A stretch of DNA of 64,000 nt from Peptococcaceae bacterium BRH_c8a (GTDB taxonomy: Bacteria; Bacillota; Desulfotomaculia; Desulfotomaculales; Desulfallaceae). The position numbers and the translations under genes are program-made. Where the stretch lies: contig LADP01000003.1 in assembly GCA_000961575.1 (NCBI GenBank), forward strand, positions 1 to 64,000. The letters are read 5' to 3'. Position 1 is the first letter of the stretch. Each line of letters opens with the position of its first letter. Positions 46,479-54,996 of the stretch are shown here, one piece after another. The notes beneath the pieces are model-generated. The model did no database searches. It was not told where the DNA came from and saw only the letters and a list, made by a program, of their open reading frames with translations.

Positions 46479-47083
46479 TTTTCTACCAACCCCCCAAATT
46501 TTTGCAAGATACGCAGGCCTAGGGCACTGCTTTTTTCCGGGTGGAACTGGATGCCGAACACATTATCCCTGGCTGCCACCGAGGTAAACTCAATGCCGTA
46601 ATCGGTGGTGCAGGCCGCAAGTGACGGTTCAGCAGGTTCCACGTAATATGAATGAACAAAATAGAAAGCGGCGTTCTCCGGTAGGTCGGAGAAAAGTGGA
46701 CAGGGGTTTTGCACCTTAATTGTGTTCCAACCCATGTGCGGCACTTTCAAGCCAGGGGGCAGTTTGCGAACCCGCCCGGGAAATACGCCCAGTCCTTCCG
46801 AGGTACCCCACTCTTCGCTGGATTCAAATAATAATTGCAATCCAAGGCAGATACCCAGAAATGGCTTTCCTTTTTTTACTGCCCGGTGGACTGCTTCCTC
46901 TAGGCCCAGTTTTCTTAAATTACTCATGGCATCAGAAAAAGCACCCACCCCTGGTAATACTACTCCCGGTGCGTCATCCACAACTCTGGGACTGTCTGTT
47001 ACCCGGGCATCAATGCCCATTTTTTCAAAACCTTTAGCTACGCTGCGCAGGTTGCCCATACCGTAATCAATTATGGCAATCAA
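46472..47083 (-). CDS. hisH: Imidazole glycerol-phosphate synthase glutaminase subunit HisH
   Basis: HisH is the class I glutamine amidotransferase partner of HisF. The nucleophile Cys is in FLGICLGLQLLFESS, the His-Glu pair is in FGIQFHPEKSS, and the N terminus IAIIDYGMGNLRSV is canonical. Length 203 is standard. It overlaps hisA. About 140 nt with a CTGACTA-type repeat separate it from hisB. Confidence 0.96.
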   Translation of the reverse strand: MIAIIDYGMGNLRSVAKGFEKMGIDARVTDSPRVVDDAPGVVLPGVGAFSDAMSNLRKLGLEEAVHRAVKKGKPFLGICLGLQLLFESSEEWGTSEGLGVFPGRVRKLPPGLKVPHMGWNTIKVQNPCPLFSDLPENAAFYFVHSYYVEPAEPSLAACTTDYGIEFTSVAARDNVFGIQFHPEKSSALGLRILQKFGGLVEKC

Positions 47084-47180
47084 ATATTTCCCTCTTCCCC
47101 GGTCACTCTTTCTCTAATACACCTAATTCTCCGGACTCAGAATGAGAAAAAAACTAGCGGTATGCAAACATATTCTTGGG

Positions 47181-47216
47181 ACATTCTGAATTCTGACTAT
47201 TGAATTCTGACTCCTT
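47181..47216. repeat. CTGACTA-family repeat, copy 3 (hisB-hisH gap)
   Basis: ATTCTGAATTCTGACTAT and TGAATTCTGACTCC units between hisB and hisH. This is the same wording as the copies near pyk, 29.3 kb and purC-purF. Confidence 0.6.
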
Positions 47217-47222
47217 ACAAAC

Positions 47223-47825
47223 TTACAATACTCCTTTTGTGGAAGGCACTCCCCGGCTGGGGTCTATAATCTCTACTGCCGAGTGCAGGGCGCGACCCAG
47301 GCCTTTAAAAACAGCCTCTATAATATGATGGGTGTTACTACCGGCCAAAAGTTTCACGTGCAGGGTGAGCCCGGCGTTAACGGCCAGGGCGCGCATGAAT
47401 TCTTCAACCAGTTCGGTGTCAAATGCGCCTACTTTAGCTGTGGGCATGGGCACCTCAAAGGCCAGGTAACCGCGCCCGCTTATGTCTACGGCCACCAGCA
47501 CCAGGGACTCGTCCATGGGTAGTATAACGTGACCATACCGCCCGATGCCGCTTTTATCGCCCAGCGCCTCCCGGACAGCCTGTCCCAGGCAGATTCCCAC
47601 ATCTTCCACGGTGTGATGAGCGTCTACATCAATGTCACCGGTGGCGTGAAGCTCCAGGTTGAATCCACCGTGCCTGGTAAACAGCGTCAGCATATGATTC
47701 ATAAATGGTACACCGGTGTTAATTACTGCACTGCCGTTACCGTCCACACAAAGTTTCAACTGGATATCGGTTTCACCCGTGACGCGTTGCACGTTGGACT
47801 TGCGCGAGAAATTTTTCTCAATCAT
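47223..47825 (-). CDS. hisB: Imidazoleglycerol-phosphate dehydratase
   Basis: HisB (IGPD) dehydrates IGP to imidazole acetol phosphate. The 200-residue protein has both His-rich Mn-binding motifs: VDAHHTVEDVGICLGQA and THHIIEAVFKGLGRAL. There is no fused HolP phosphatase, so that step uses another enzyme. The ATG at 47823-47825 has GGGGGAG at 7 nt; the frame continues 8 codons further without support. It overlaps the end of hisC by 8 nt. Confidence 0.95.
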   Translation of the reverse strand: MIEKNFSRKSNVQRVTGETDIQLKLCVDGNGSAVINTGVPFMNHMLTLFTRHGGFNLELHATGDIDVDAHHTVEDVGICLGQAVREALGDKSGIGRYGHVILPMDESLVLVAVDISGRGYLAFEVPMPTAKVGAFDTELVEEFMRALAVNAGLTLHVKLLAGSNTHHIIEAVFKGLGRALHSAVEIIDPSRGVPSTKGVL

Positions 47826-48909
47826 TTTTTTTCTCCCCCAGGGTATCAATAACCTTCCTTAACGCACGTAAAAATATTTTGTTTTCCTCCGGAGTGCCGA
47901 CAGTCACCCGCAGGTAACGGGCCAGGAGCGGATCGCCAAAATTTCTAATCAGCACCTTCTCCTGCAATAAACCTTTATATACCTCGTTTGCCGGGGCGCT
48001 GGTGGCAAAGAGCAGATAATTTGTATCTGACGGGTAGACTTGTATACCGGGCATGTCTTGCAGCGCCTGGTATAGTTTTTCCTTTGCGCCGGTTATTTGC
48101 GCCACCTGCCAGGCAAATAAGTCCCGATTACGTAGCACCTCCCGGGCGGCAGCCTGAGAAAAATTGTTCAGGTTAAATGGTTGTTTAACTTTAAACAAGA
48201 AATTAAGTAGACCGGGATTGGCAAACAAATAACCCACCCGCAGCCCGGCCAAGCCAAAGGCCTTGGAAAACGTGCGTAAAATTACCAGATTATCATATTC
48301 AGCCAACAAAGGCTGCATATCTGTACCGCCGAACTCCAGGTAGGCCTGGTCAACCACCACCGGGCAGTGGCAGCAGCCTTCCAGTATGGCAATAAGTTGT
48401 TCGGTGGTGGCTGAATTACCGGATGGATTGTTGGGCGAACAAATTACCACCAGCCCCGCACCACTTCCGGCCTGCACAATTTCATTCACCACCAGGTCGA
48501 AGTTTCGGTCTCTGGGCACTTCGACTATTTCTGCACCGGCCACCCGGGCATGAATTCCGTACATTGAAAAAGTGGGTACCGCTATAACCACCCGGTTGCC
48601 GGCCCCAAATGTAAGCATTAAGTTTTGAATCAGTTCATCAGAACCGTTGCCCAACATAACCTGATTCGGGTCAAGTCCGTAACAGGTGCAGATTTCATGT
48701 ACTAGTTTGCCGGCCATAGCGTCCGGGTACCGGGTGAAAGTTTCCGTGCCGAGTGCCCTGCATATTCTTTCTTGGATGTCCTTGGGGAATGGGTAGGGGT
48801 TTTCATTGGCGTCCAATTTTACACATTCCGGGTAAACGTCCGGATTGTAAGGTGTTAACCCCTTAATCTCCTCCCGGACGAATATTTCGGCATTAAAGCT
48901 GCTGCTCAT
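47818..48909 (-). CDS. hisC: Histidinol-phosphate aminotransferase
   Basis: HisC is a PLP-dependent class I/II aminotransferase. The substrate/cofactor motifs are KLDANENPYPFP at the N terminus, NPSGN, VVDQAYLEFGG and the Schiff-base Lys in LRTFSKAFGLAGLRVGY. The ATG at 48907-48909 (MSSSFNAEIF) has AAGGA 8 nt upstream and gives the standard 363 residues; a longer reading would run into hisD. The gene overlaps the end of hisD by 17 nt and the start of hisB by 8 nt. Confidence 0.95.
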   Translation of the reverse strand: MSSSFNAEIFVREEIKGLTPYNPDVYPECVKLDANENPYPFPKDIQERICRALGTETFTRYPDAMAGKLVHEICTCYGLDPNQVMLGNGSDELIQNLMLTFGAGNRVVIAVPTFSMYGIHARVAGAEIVEVPRDRNFDLVVNEIVQAGSGAGLVVICSPNNPSGNSATTEQLIAILEGCCHCPVVVDQAYLEFGGTDMQPLLAEYDNLVILRTFSKAFGLAGLRVGYLFANPGLLNFLFKVKQPFNLNNFSQAAAREVLRNRDLFAWQVAQITGAKEKLYQALQDMPGIQVYPSDTNYLLFATSAPANEVYKGLLQEKVLIRNFGDPLLARYLRVTVGTPEENKIFLRALRKVIDTLGEKKND

Positions 48910-50443
48910 CACAGTCATCCTTTCCGTCCAGGTCGCTAGTGTCCTCGGGTTTGCTGCCGCCGGCGTGCCCGGTTCGATTCGTTTTTTGCGCCCTGGTATC
49001 CTTATGTAGGTCGCCAAAACTCGGTTTTAATGATTGCATACCCGGTAAATCTCGCAAACCCTGGTTGTTAAGGGATGAATTTTCGGCGGGTTGGTCATTT
49101 GACCTGCGCACACGGTTGCCGTTACCGTTTCCTGATTGAGTATTGTTCTGTTTAACTAGCATGTTTTCCAGTCTGATTCTTATTGATCCGGCGTGTGCAT
49201 CAAGGCCTTCAGTTTCAGCAAGAACCACGGCATGCCTGCCGTCCTGCTGTAATGCCTGGGGTGAATAATCAATTAGGCTGGTCTTTTTAGTAAAGGTATC
49301 CACATTAAGCGGTGAAAAAAACCTGGCCGTACCACTGGTAGGTAGTACATGGTTCGGACCGGCTATATAATCCCCTACCGCCTCCGGTGAATAGTGGCCC
49401 AGAAAGACTGCCCCGGCACCGCTCACCCGGCCAAGCCAGCGGTATGGTTCCGCCAGCATAAGTTCCAGGTGCTCGGGAGCAAAGCGGTTGGCCACTGCAA
49501 AGGCTTCTTCCAGGTCGGCCGTCAAGACAATACAACCATGATCGGCAATCGATTTGGTTGCTACCGCCTGACGGTTTAACCCGGCCAGCTGGGTTGCCAG
49601 TTCCTGCCTGACGTTCTCGGCCAGTTGCCGGTCAGGTGTAACCAGGATGGCTGAGGCCATCTCATCATGCTCGGCTTGGGCCAGCATGTCTGCGGCGACA
49701 AAATCAGGCCTGGCTGTGTCGTCTGCCACAATGAGCACTTCACTGGGCCCGGCCAGCATGTCGATATCCACAACGCCGTAAACTTGGCGTTTAGCAGCGG
49801 TCACGTATATATTCCCGGGGCCGGTTATTTTATCTACCTTTTTAATAGTGGCTGTACCGTATGCCAGGGCGGCCACTGCCTGAGCCCCGCCCACCCGGTA
49901 GATTTCCGTGACCCCTGATTCGGCCGCTGCTACCAGGGTGCAGGGATTTACCAAACCATCCTTACCGGGGGGGGTGACCATAACTATCTCCGGCACACCG
50001 GCCACTGCCGCCGGGATAGCATTCATTAATACTGATGATGGGTAAGAAGCCTTTCCGCCGGGCACGTAAATGCCCACTCTTTGCAGGGGGGTGATAAGCT
50101 GCCCTAATACCGTGCCGTTAGGCTGGGGGTCGAACCAGGAATTTTTTAGTTGGCGACGGTGATAACGATAGATATTCTCGGCGGCCAAGCGCAAGGCGTT
50201 TAAAAAATCTTCGCTTACCTGGCTATAGGCATCCTTAATTTCACCGGCGGTTACAGGCAGGCGGGGCGGTTCTATTTCAATGCCGTCAAAACGGGCGGTA
50301 GTGGCGCATAACTCCTCGTCCCCGCCTATTTTAACAGCGTTGACGATGGCTGCAACTGTTGTTTCAACCTTCTCCAGGTCAAAAGTTCTTCCTTGCAGCA
50401 GGGTGGAAAAACGTTCCTCTCCCGGCTTGATAATCGGGATCAT
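48893..50443 (-). CDS. hisD: Histidinol dehydrogenase with an unusual C-terminal tail
   Basis: HisD oxidises histidinol to histidine in two NAD-dependent steps. The catalytic domain, residues 1 to about 428, is normal: GIYVPGGKASYPSSVLM, YRVGGAQAVAALAYGT, KITGPGNIYVTAAKR, GPSEVLIVADDTA and the zinc/catalytic region HDEMAS with the later APEHLEL. It should end near SIRIRLENM. Here about 88 further residues follow, rich in Asn, Asp, Lys and Ser, with no recognisable domain. The tail reaches into hisC. The start at 50443 follows a promoter with TTGACA-N17-TAGTAT; hisD is the first his gene. Confidence 0.93.
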   Translation of the reverse strand: MIPIIKPGEERFSTLLQGRTFDLEKVETTVAAIVNAVKIGGDEELCATTARFDGIEIEPPRLPVTAGEIKDAYSQVSEDFLNALRLAAENIYRYHRRQLKNSWFDPQPNGTVLGQLITPLQRVGIYVPGGKASYPSSVLMNAIPAAVAGVPEIVMVTPPGKDGLVNPCTLVAAAESGVTEIYRVGGAQAVAALAYGTATIKKVDKITGPGNIYVTAAKRQVYGVVDIDMLAGPSEVLIVADDTARPDFVAADMLAQAEHDEMASAILVTPDRQLAENVRQELATQLAGLNRQAVATKSIADHGCIVLTADLEEAFAVANRFAPEHLELMLAEPYRWLGRVSGAGAVFLGHYSPEAVGDYIAGPNHVLPTSGTARFFSPLNVDTFTKKTSLIDYSPQALQQDGRHAVVLAETEGLDAHAGSIRIRLENMLVKQNNTQSGNGNGNRVRRSNDQPAENSSLNNQGLRDLPGMQSLKPSFGDLHKDTRAQKTNRTGHAGGSKPEDTSDLDGKDDCDEQQL

Positions 50444-50455
50444 TTTTAACCCCCT

Positions 50456-50472
50456 TTACTACGTTAAAGTAA
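50456..50472 (-). promoter_or_regulatory. Candidate operator between the his promoter and hisD
   Basis: TTACT and AGTAA flank 7 nt immediately downstream of the predicted transcription start. Because a YerC/TrpR-like regulator gene lies just upstream, this symmetric site could be its operator. This is inferred from position only. Confidence 0.35.
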
Positions 50473-50484
50473 TGATACAATAAA

Positions 50485-50513
50485 ATACTAAAGCAATGCC
50501 CGGGCCATGTCAA
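50485..50513 (-). promoter_or_regulatory. Promoter of the his operon
   Basis: On the minus strand TTGACA (50513-50508) and TAGTAT (50490-50485) are separated by 17 nt, about 40 nt upstream of hisD. Confidence 0.75.
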
Positions 50514-50565
50514 TAATTTTTAACTGTCCGAAAAATAGACTTTAGGCATAATACAAATTAGGAGA

Positions 50566-50874
50566 TTATTTGTTGTCCGGGGTTGTTTTTAATCTTTTCA
50601 GCACTGTTTTATACCCGTCGGCTCCATAATGAAGGCACCTTTTAACCCTGCTGATAGTTGCGGTGCTGGCTCCGGTACGGGCGGCTATTTCTCCATAAGT
50701 ATAATTATCCTCCAACATCCTGGCTACTTCCAGCCTTTGGGCCATGGATTTGATTTCGGACACCGTACAGACGTCCTCAAAAAATTGGTAGCAATCGTCA
50801 AGATCGCTTAAATGTAAAATGGCCTGGAAGAGCTGATCCAGCATCGGATCCCGCAGTTTTCCGCTGTATGCCAC
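50566..50874 (-). CDS. YerC/YecD-type TrpR-like regulator, probable his repressor
   Basis: The 102-residue protein belongs to the YerC/YecD family with a TrpR-type fold. The C-terminal helix-turn-helix reads YTYGEIAARTGASTATISRVKR, and the N-terminal half (DQLFQAILHLSDLDDCYQFFED) is family-typical. YerC-like proteins have been proposed as histidine-responsive repressors (HisR) in Gram-positive bacteria. Location immediately upstream of hisD, same strand, fits that. The start is GTG at 50874 with GGGGGTGG. It is the probable regulator of the his operon rather than a trp regulator. Confidence 0.85.
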   Translation of the reverse strand: MAYSGKLRDPMLDQLFQAILHLSDLDDCYQFFEDVCTVSEIKSMAQRLEVARMLEDNYTYGEIAARTGASTATISRVKRCLHYGADGYKTVLKRLKTTPDNK

Positions 50875-51012
50875 TTAAGTTTCCACCCCCAATTAATATA
50901 GCCGGTACCGCTCCCTTCTTGCTTTGGGTATTATTTCATTTATCATCTCCTGTAATTCGACAACGGGATTGCAAATCCTTTCAAAATCCTTTAATTAAGC
51001 AAAGTGTTAATA
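50875..51012. other. AT-rich gap upstream of yerC
   Basis: About 140 bases ahead of the regulator gene. No gene or RNA is recognised; it must hold the yerC promoter. Confidence 0.3.
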
Positions 51013-51014
51013 TG

Positions 51015-51048
51015 AAAAAGACAACTCTCCCAAAGAATGAGAGAGTTG
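51015..51048 (-). terminator. Terminator downstream of the pur operon
   Basis: CAACTCTC (51022-51029) and GAGAGTTG (51041-51048) form a stem. The minus-strand tail is TCTTTTTCATATT. It is about 375 nt after the purD stop, beyond the 187-bp element. Confidence 0.55.
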
Positions 51049-51081
51049 ATTCTTTTAGATTCGAATTTGGTAAAATTGTTA

Positions 51082-51268
51082 CTTAGGGCGTAGCGAAGGA
51101 GCTTTTTAAGCAATATAGTACCCGTGAAAAAAATACTTTTAATGTTGTTGTAGTGGGGCGATCCGGTGATATCGTTCCGCTCTCTCTTGCAATTCTTATT
51201 GTTGTGGTCGGAGCGGATTATTGACACCGCATGGCATAAACTGCTTAACCGTTTGGCTACGCCCTAAG
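51082..51268. mobile_element. MITE-like element with 13-bp terminal inverted repeats
   Basis: CTTAGGGCGTAGC (51082-51094) and GCTACGCCCTAAG (51256-51268) are exact reverse complements. A second inner match (TTAAGCA/TGCTTAA) extends the termini imperfectly. The 187-bp interior has no open frame with a start signal. It lies downstream of purD. Confidence 0.65.
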
Positions 51269-51413
51269 CAGTCATGAATTCGGGGCTATGACGGGCTAAT
51301 CAACGCATCCAGGTGCACCGTTCGCTCCAGATATCACCGGATCGCCTGCGATGGCTGTTTTGGGTGCCCCTACGGATGTTGGTGTAGTTGGGCGAATTCG
51401 GTGACATCGCTCC
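51157..51413. repeat. Inverted and direct copies of GGCGATCCGGTGATATC
   Basis: The 17-mer at 51157-51173 is repeated exactly as its reverse complement at 51330-51346. A diverged direct copy (GGCGAATTCGGTGACATCGC) lies at 51391-51410. The first copy lies inside the 187-bp element, the other two outside it. Confidence 0.7.
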
Positions 51414-51422
51414 GAAAATGGC

Positions 51423-52685
51423 TCACTTTAAAGCTTTTTTACCAATGTCCTTGCGGTAATGCATGCCTTCATAATGTACCTTGGACACTCCCTGGTACGC
51501 CAGATTAATGGCGGCGGGTATGTTTTCGGCCAGGGCGGTGATGCCCAGCACCCGCCCGCCGGCGGTGACTACCTGGTTACCCTTTAGACCTGTACCGGCG
51601 TGAAAAGCCATCACGTTTTCGGGCATGTCATGCAGACCGGTAATGATGTCGCCTTTACGGTAATTGCCGGGGTAGCCGCCCGAGGATAGCACCACGCAAA
51701 CCGAGGCGCCGCTGTTCCAGCGCAAATCCACCTGGTTTAGTTCACCCGCCAGTAATGCTTCTAAAACATCAGCCAGGTCGGATTCCAGCATCATTAGGAT
51801 GGGCTGGGCCTCAGGGTCGCCGAAACGGGCGTTATACTCCAGAACGTAAGGCCCCCGGTCGGTAATCATCAGCCCGGCGTAGAGTATGCCGCGGTACGGG
51901 CGGCCTTCTGCCGCCATGCCGCGCACCGTGGGAATTAATATTTTTTCCAGGGCTTCTTTTTGCAGCGCTGCGGTCATTACCGGCGCTGGTGCATAAGCTC
52001 CCATGCCGCCTGTGTTCGGCCCCCGGTCATCGTCGTAAACCCGTTTGTGATCCTGGGCCGGCAGCATCGGGATGACATGTTCCCCGTCAGTAAAAGCCAG
52101 TATGCTGGCTTCCTCGCCTCGCAGGCATTCTTCAACAATAATCCGGTCACCGGCGGCGCCGAATGCTCGCTGTTTCATGATCAAATCTACTGATGCCAGC
52201 GCGGTATCCACGTCCTCGGCCACAATGACACCTTTGCCGGCGGCCAGGCCATCTGCTTTTACCACACAGGGGCCGCCTATTTTTTTGATATAACTGGCCG
52301 CTTGTTCAGCGTTGTCAAATACACCATACCAGGCAGTGGGGATGTCGTACTTAAGCATAATCTCTTTGGCCAGTACTTTACTGCCTTCTATTTCCGCCGC
52401 TTTCCTGCGGGGGCCGAAGACCGGGTAGCCCTCATGCTCCAGGGCATCAACCAGGCCTGCCACCAGCGGCGCCTCGGGCCCCACTACGGTCAGGTCAATT
52501 TTTTCGCTCCGCACCAAGTCCAGGATAGCAGGTACGTTATCGGATTGGATGTTCACACATTCCGCTAGCGCGGCAATCCCGGCGTTGCCCGGGGCGCAGA
52601 ATATTTTTTTTACCCGGGGGCTAAGGCTAAATTTCCAGGCCAGGGCATGTTCACGCCCGCCTCCGCCTACAATTAATACTTTCAC
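51423..52685 (-). CDS. purD: Phosphoribosylamine-glycine ligase
   Basis: PurD joins glycine to phosphoribosylamine using ATP, the second step of purine synthesis. The 420-residue ATP-grasp enzyme starts VLIVGGGGREHALAWKF. It has VVGPEAPLVAGLVDALE, GPCVVKADGLAAGKGVIV (ATP site), and the metal-binding LEYNARFGDPEAQP. The start is GTG at 52685 with GGGAGGG. It is the last gene of the pur operon, 50 nt downstream of purH. Confidence 0.96.
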   Translation of the reverse strand: MKVLIVGGGGREHALAWKFSLSPRVKKIFCAPGNAGIAALAECVNIQSDNVPAILDLVRSEKIDLTVVGPEAPLVAGLVDALEHEGYPVFGPRRKAAEIEGSKVLAKEIMLKYDIPTAWYGVFDNAEQAASYIKKIGGPCVVKADGLAAGKGVIVAEDVDTALASVDLIMKQRAFGAAGDRIIVEECLRGEEASILAFTDGEHVIPMLPAQDHKRVYDDDRGPNTGGMGAYAPAPVMTAALQKEALEKILIPTVRGMAAEGRPYRGILYAGLMITDRGPYVLEYNARFGDPEAQPILMMLESDLADVLEALLAGELNQVDLRWNSGASVCVVLSSGGYPGNYRKGDIITGLHDMPENVMAFHAGTGLKGNQVVTAGGRVLGITALAENIPAAINLAYQGVSKVHYEGMHYRKDIGKKALK

Positions 52686-52736
52686 GGGTATTCCCTCCCA
52701 TGATTTTTTAATCTTTTATTTTTGCGTGTCTATATC

Positions 52737-54278
52737 TTAATGCCTAAAATGACGCATGCCGGTAAACACCATCGCCATACCGCTAGCATCGGCAACAGTC
52801 ACTGATTCGTCGTCCCGCATTGAACCGCCGGGTTGGATGGCCGCTGTAACACCGGCCTTGACGGCTTCTTCCAGGGTATCCGGGAAGGGGAAGAAAGCAT
52901 CCGAAGCCAGTACGGCACCACGGGCCGCTTCGCCGGCGTGGGTCAGTGCTATCCGGGCTGAGGTCACCCGGTTCATCTGGCCCGCTCCTACACCCAACAC
53001 TTTTTTGTTTTTAGCTACTACAATAGCATTGGACTTGACATGCTTACACACCGCCATGGCGAAAAGCAGATCATCCATTTCGGCACTGGAAGGCTCGCGT
53101 TCAGTTACCGTTTTTAATTTCTCACTGTCTACTACGCCCAGATCCAAGCCTTGCACCAGCAGACCACCATTAACTTTGCGCAGATTAGCACGATCGGTGG
53201 ACACCGCCTCTATGGGCTCGGTTTGCATAATCCGCAGATCTTTCTTTTGCTTCAATCTAGCCAGCGCATCATCGTCGTAACCCGGAGCGATAATGGCCTC
53301 GATAAATATTTTGTTCATTTCCTCGGCGGTGGCCACATCTACCTTGGTGTTACTGGCCACAATGCCGCCATAGGCGGATACCGGGTCGCCTTCATAAGCG
53401 CCGATGTACGCGTCAACAAGCCTGGGGGCGCAGGCAACGCCGCAGGGGTTGTTATGCTTGACGATCACCACTGCGGTAGTATTGAATTCCTTAACGGCTT
53501 CGAATGCCGCATTCAGATCCAGAATGTTGTTATAGGAAAGTTCTTTACCGTGCAGTTGCCGGGCGCCGCCCGCACAGGCACCAGTAACACCGGGGTCACG
53601 GTAAAAGGCCGCCTGCTGGTGAGGATTCTCGCCGTAACGCAGGGTTTGAACCAGTTCATACTGCTTCTGCCACAGCGGCGCAAATTCACCGGTTGCGGTT
53701 GGCTCTTTTAGCCCGGACAGGTAGCCTGAAATAGCCCCGTCGTATGCCGCAGTATGAGCAAAGGCCTCCCGGGACAGTGCCAGGCGGAACTCCTCGGTTA
53801 CCGCATCCTTATCCAGGGTTTCGATGACTTCACTGTAACGCTGCGGGTTCACTACCACCAGTACGTAGCGGTGATTTTTGGCCGCTGCCCGAACCATAGC
53901 CGGGCCGCCGATATCAATATTTTCTATGGCTTCTTCCAGGGTTACCCCGGCCTTGGCTACTGTCTCCCTAAACGGATACAGGTTTACCGCCACCAGGTCG
54001 ATGGGGGTGATATCCTGTTCCCGAAGCTGAGCCAGGTGTTCATCGGTGCGCATGGCCAAGATGCCCCCGTGCACCCGGGGGTGCAGGGTTTTTACCCGGC
54101 CGTCCAGTATTTCGGGGCAACCGGTAACGTCTGTTATGTAAGTGACAGGCACTTGTGCTTCACGCAGCGTCTTGGCCGTACCGCCGGTGGAAACTATTTC
54201 ATAACCCAGGCGATGCAACTCCCGGGCGAATTCCACCACGCCGCGCTTGTCGGACACGCTAATCAGCGCTCTTTTCAT
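52737..54278 (-). CDS. purH: Bifunctional AICAR transformylase / IMP cyclohydrolase
   Basis: PurH formylates AICAR and closes the ring to IMP, the last two steps. The 513-residue protein has the N-terminal MGS-like cyclohydrolase domain (ALISVSDKRGVVEFARELH, KTLHPRVHGGIL) and the C-terminal transformylase domain with KHNNPCGVA and the ending QPGGSMRDDESV-like motif. The ATG at 54276-54278 has AAGGAG 8 nt upstream. A longer frame to 54323 would read through a dispersed repeat and is rejected. Confidence 0.97.
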   Translation of the reverse strand: MKRALISVSDKRGVVEFARELHRLGYEIVSTGGTAKTLREAQVPVTYITDVTGCPEILDGRVKTLHPRVHGGILAMRTDEHLAQLREQDITPIDLVAVNLYPFRETVAKAGVTLEEAIENIDIGGPAMVRAAAKNHRYVLVVVNPQRYSEVIETLDKDAVTEEFRLALSREAFAHTAAYDGAISGYLSGLKEPTATGEFAPLWQKQYELVQTLRYGENPHQQAAFYRDPGVTGACAGGARQLHGKELSYNNILDLNAAFEAVKEFNTTAVVIVKHNNPCGVACAPRLVDAYIGAYEGDPVSAYGGIVASNTKVDVATAEEMNKIFIEAIIAPGYDDDALARLKQKKDLRIMQTEPIEAVSTDRANLRKVNGGLLVQGLDLGVVDSEKLKTVTEREPSSAEMDDLLFAMAVCKHVKSNAIVVAKNKKVLGVGAGQMNRVTSARIALTHAGEAARGAVLASDAFFPFPDTLEEAVKAGVTAAIQPGGSMRDDESVTVADASGMAMVFTGMRHFRH

Positions 54279-54298
54279 TTTTAACATCTCCTTGGTGG

Positions 54299-54344
54299 TA
54301 GGCTTTGGTGCCAGGTGTTGCAAGTTAAGTTTGTTGCAAGTTGC
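54299..54344. repeat. GGTGCCAGGTGTTGCAAGTT-family repeat, copy 4 (purN-purH gap)
   Basis: TAGGCTTTGGTGCCAGGTGT at the start, followed by TGCAAGTTAAGTTTGTTGCAAGTTG, is a half-palindrome of the same wording as the copies near gatA, ligA and hisI-hisF. Confidence 0.8.
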
Positions 54345-54362
54345 AGGAAATATGTAACAATT

Positions 54363-54974
54363 TTAGTCTTTAACGCGTACCCGGCGTCCTTCCAACACCA
54401 GTTTACCTGTGGCATACAGCTTAATGGCCTCAGGGTAAATGCGGTGTTCCTGCTCTAAAATACGCGCAGCCAGGTGGTCAGCCGTATCATCTTCCAGAAC
54501 AGGCACCACCGCCTGGATGATGATGGGGCCGGTGTCCATGCCCTCGTCCACGAAGTGCACGGTGCAACCGCTGTATTTTACGCCATAGTGCCAGGCTTGT
54601 TCCTGACCGTGCAGCCCGGGAAAGGCGGGCAGCAGAGCCGGGTGGATGTTTATAATGCGTCCCGGAAAGGCTTGCAGCAATTCCGTTCCCACCAGGCGCA
54701 TGTAGCCGGCCAGGCAAACTAAATGGACTTTGTTTTCATTCAGAGCCTGGATGATCTTGCGCTCGTATGCTTCTTTGGTGTCAAAACCACCGACCCTGGC
54801 ATGAACCGCCGGTATCCCAGCCAGGCGGGCCCTCTCCAGGGCATAGGCATCGGGGTTATCGCTAAACACCACAGCCACTCGGGCCGGAATCAATCCCGCT
54901 GCGCAAGCGTCCATGATGGATTGCAGATTGGAACCCCGGCCCGAAGCCAGCACGCCCAGGTTTAATATGCTCAT
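54363..54974 (-). CDS. purN: Phosphoribosylglycinamide formyltransferase (folate-dependent)
   Basis: PurN transfers a formyl group from 10-formyl-THF to GAR. The 203-residue protein has LASGRGSNLQSI, IINIHPALLPAFPG (catalytic Asn/His) and VHFVDEGMDTGPII (catalytic Asp). The start at 54974 has GGGGGGAAAGT. It lies 22 nt downstream of purM. Confidence 0.96.
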   Translation of the reverse strand: MSILNLGVLASGRGSNLQSIMDACAAGLIPARVAVVFSDNPDAYALERARLAGIPAVHARVGGFDTKEAYERKIIQALNENKVHLVCLAGYMRLVGTELLQAFPGRIINIHPALLPAFPGLHGQEQAWHYGVKYSGCTVHFVDEGMDTGPIIIQAVVPVLEDDTADHLAARILEQEHRIYPEAIKLYATGKLVLEGRRVRVKD

Positions 54975-54996
54975 ACTTTCCCCCCGCTGGTGTTAT

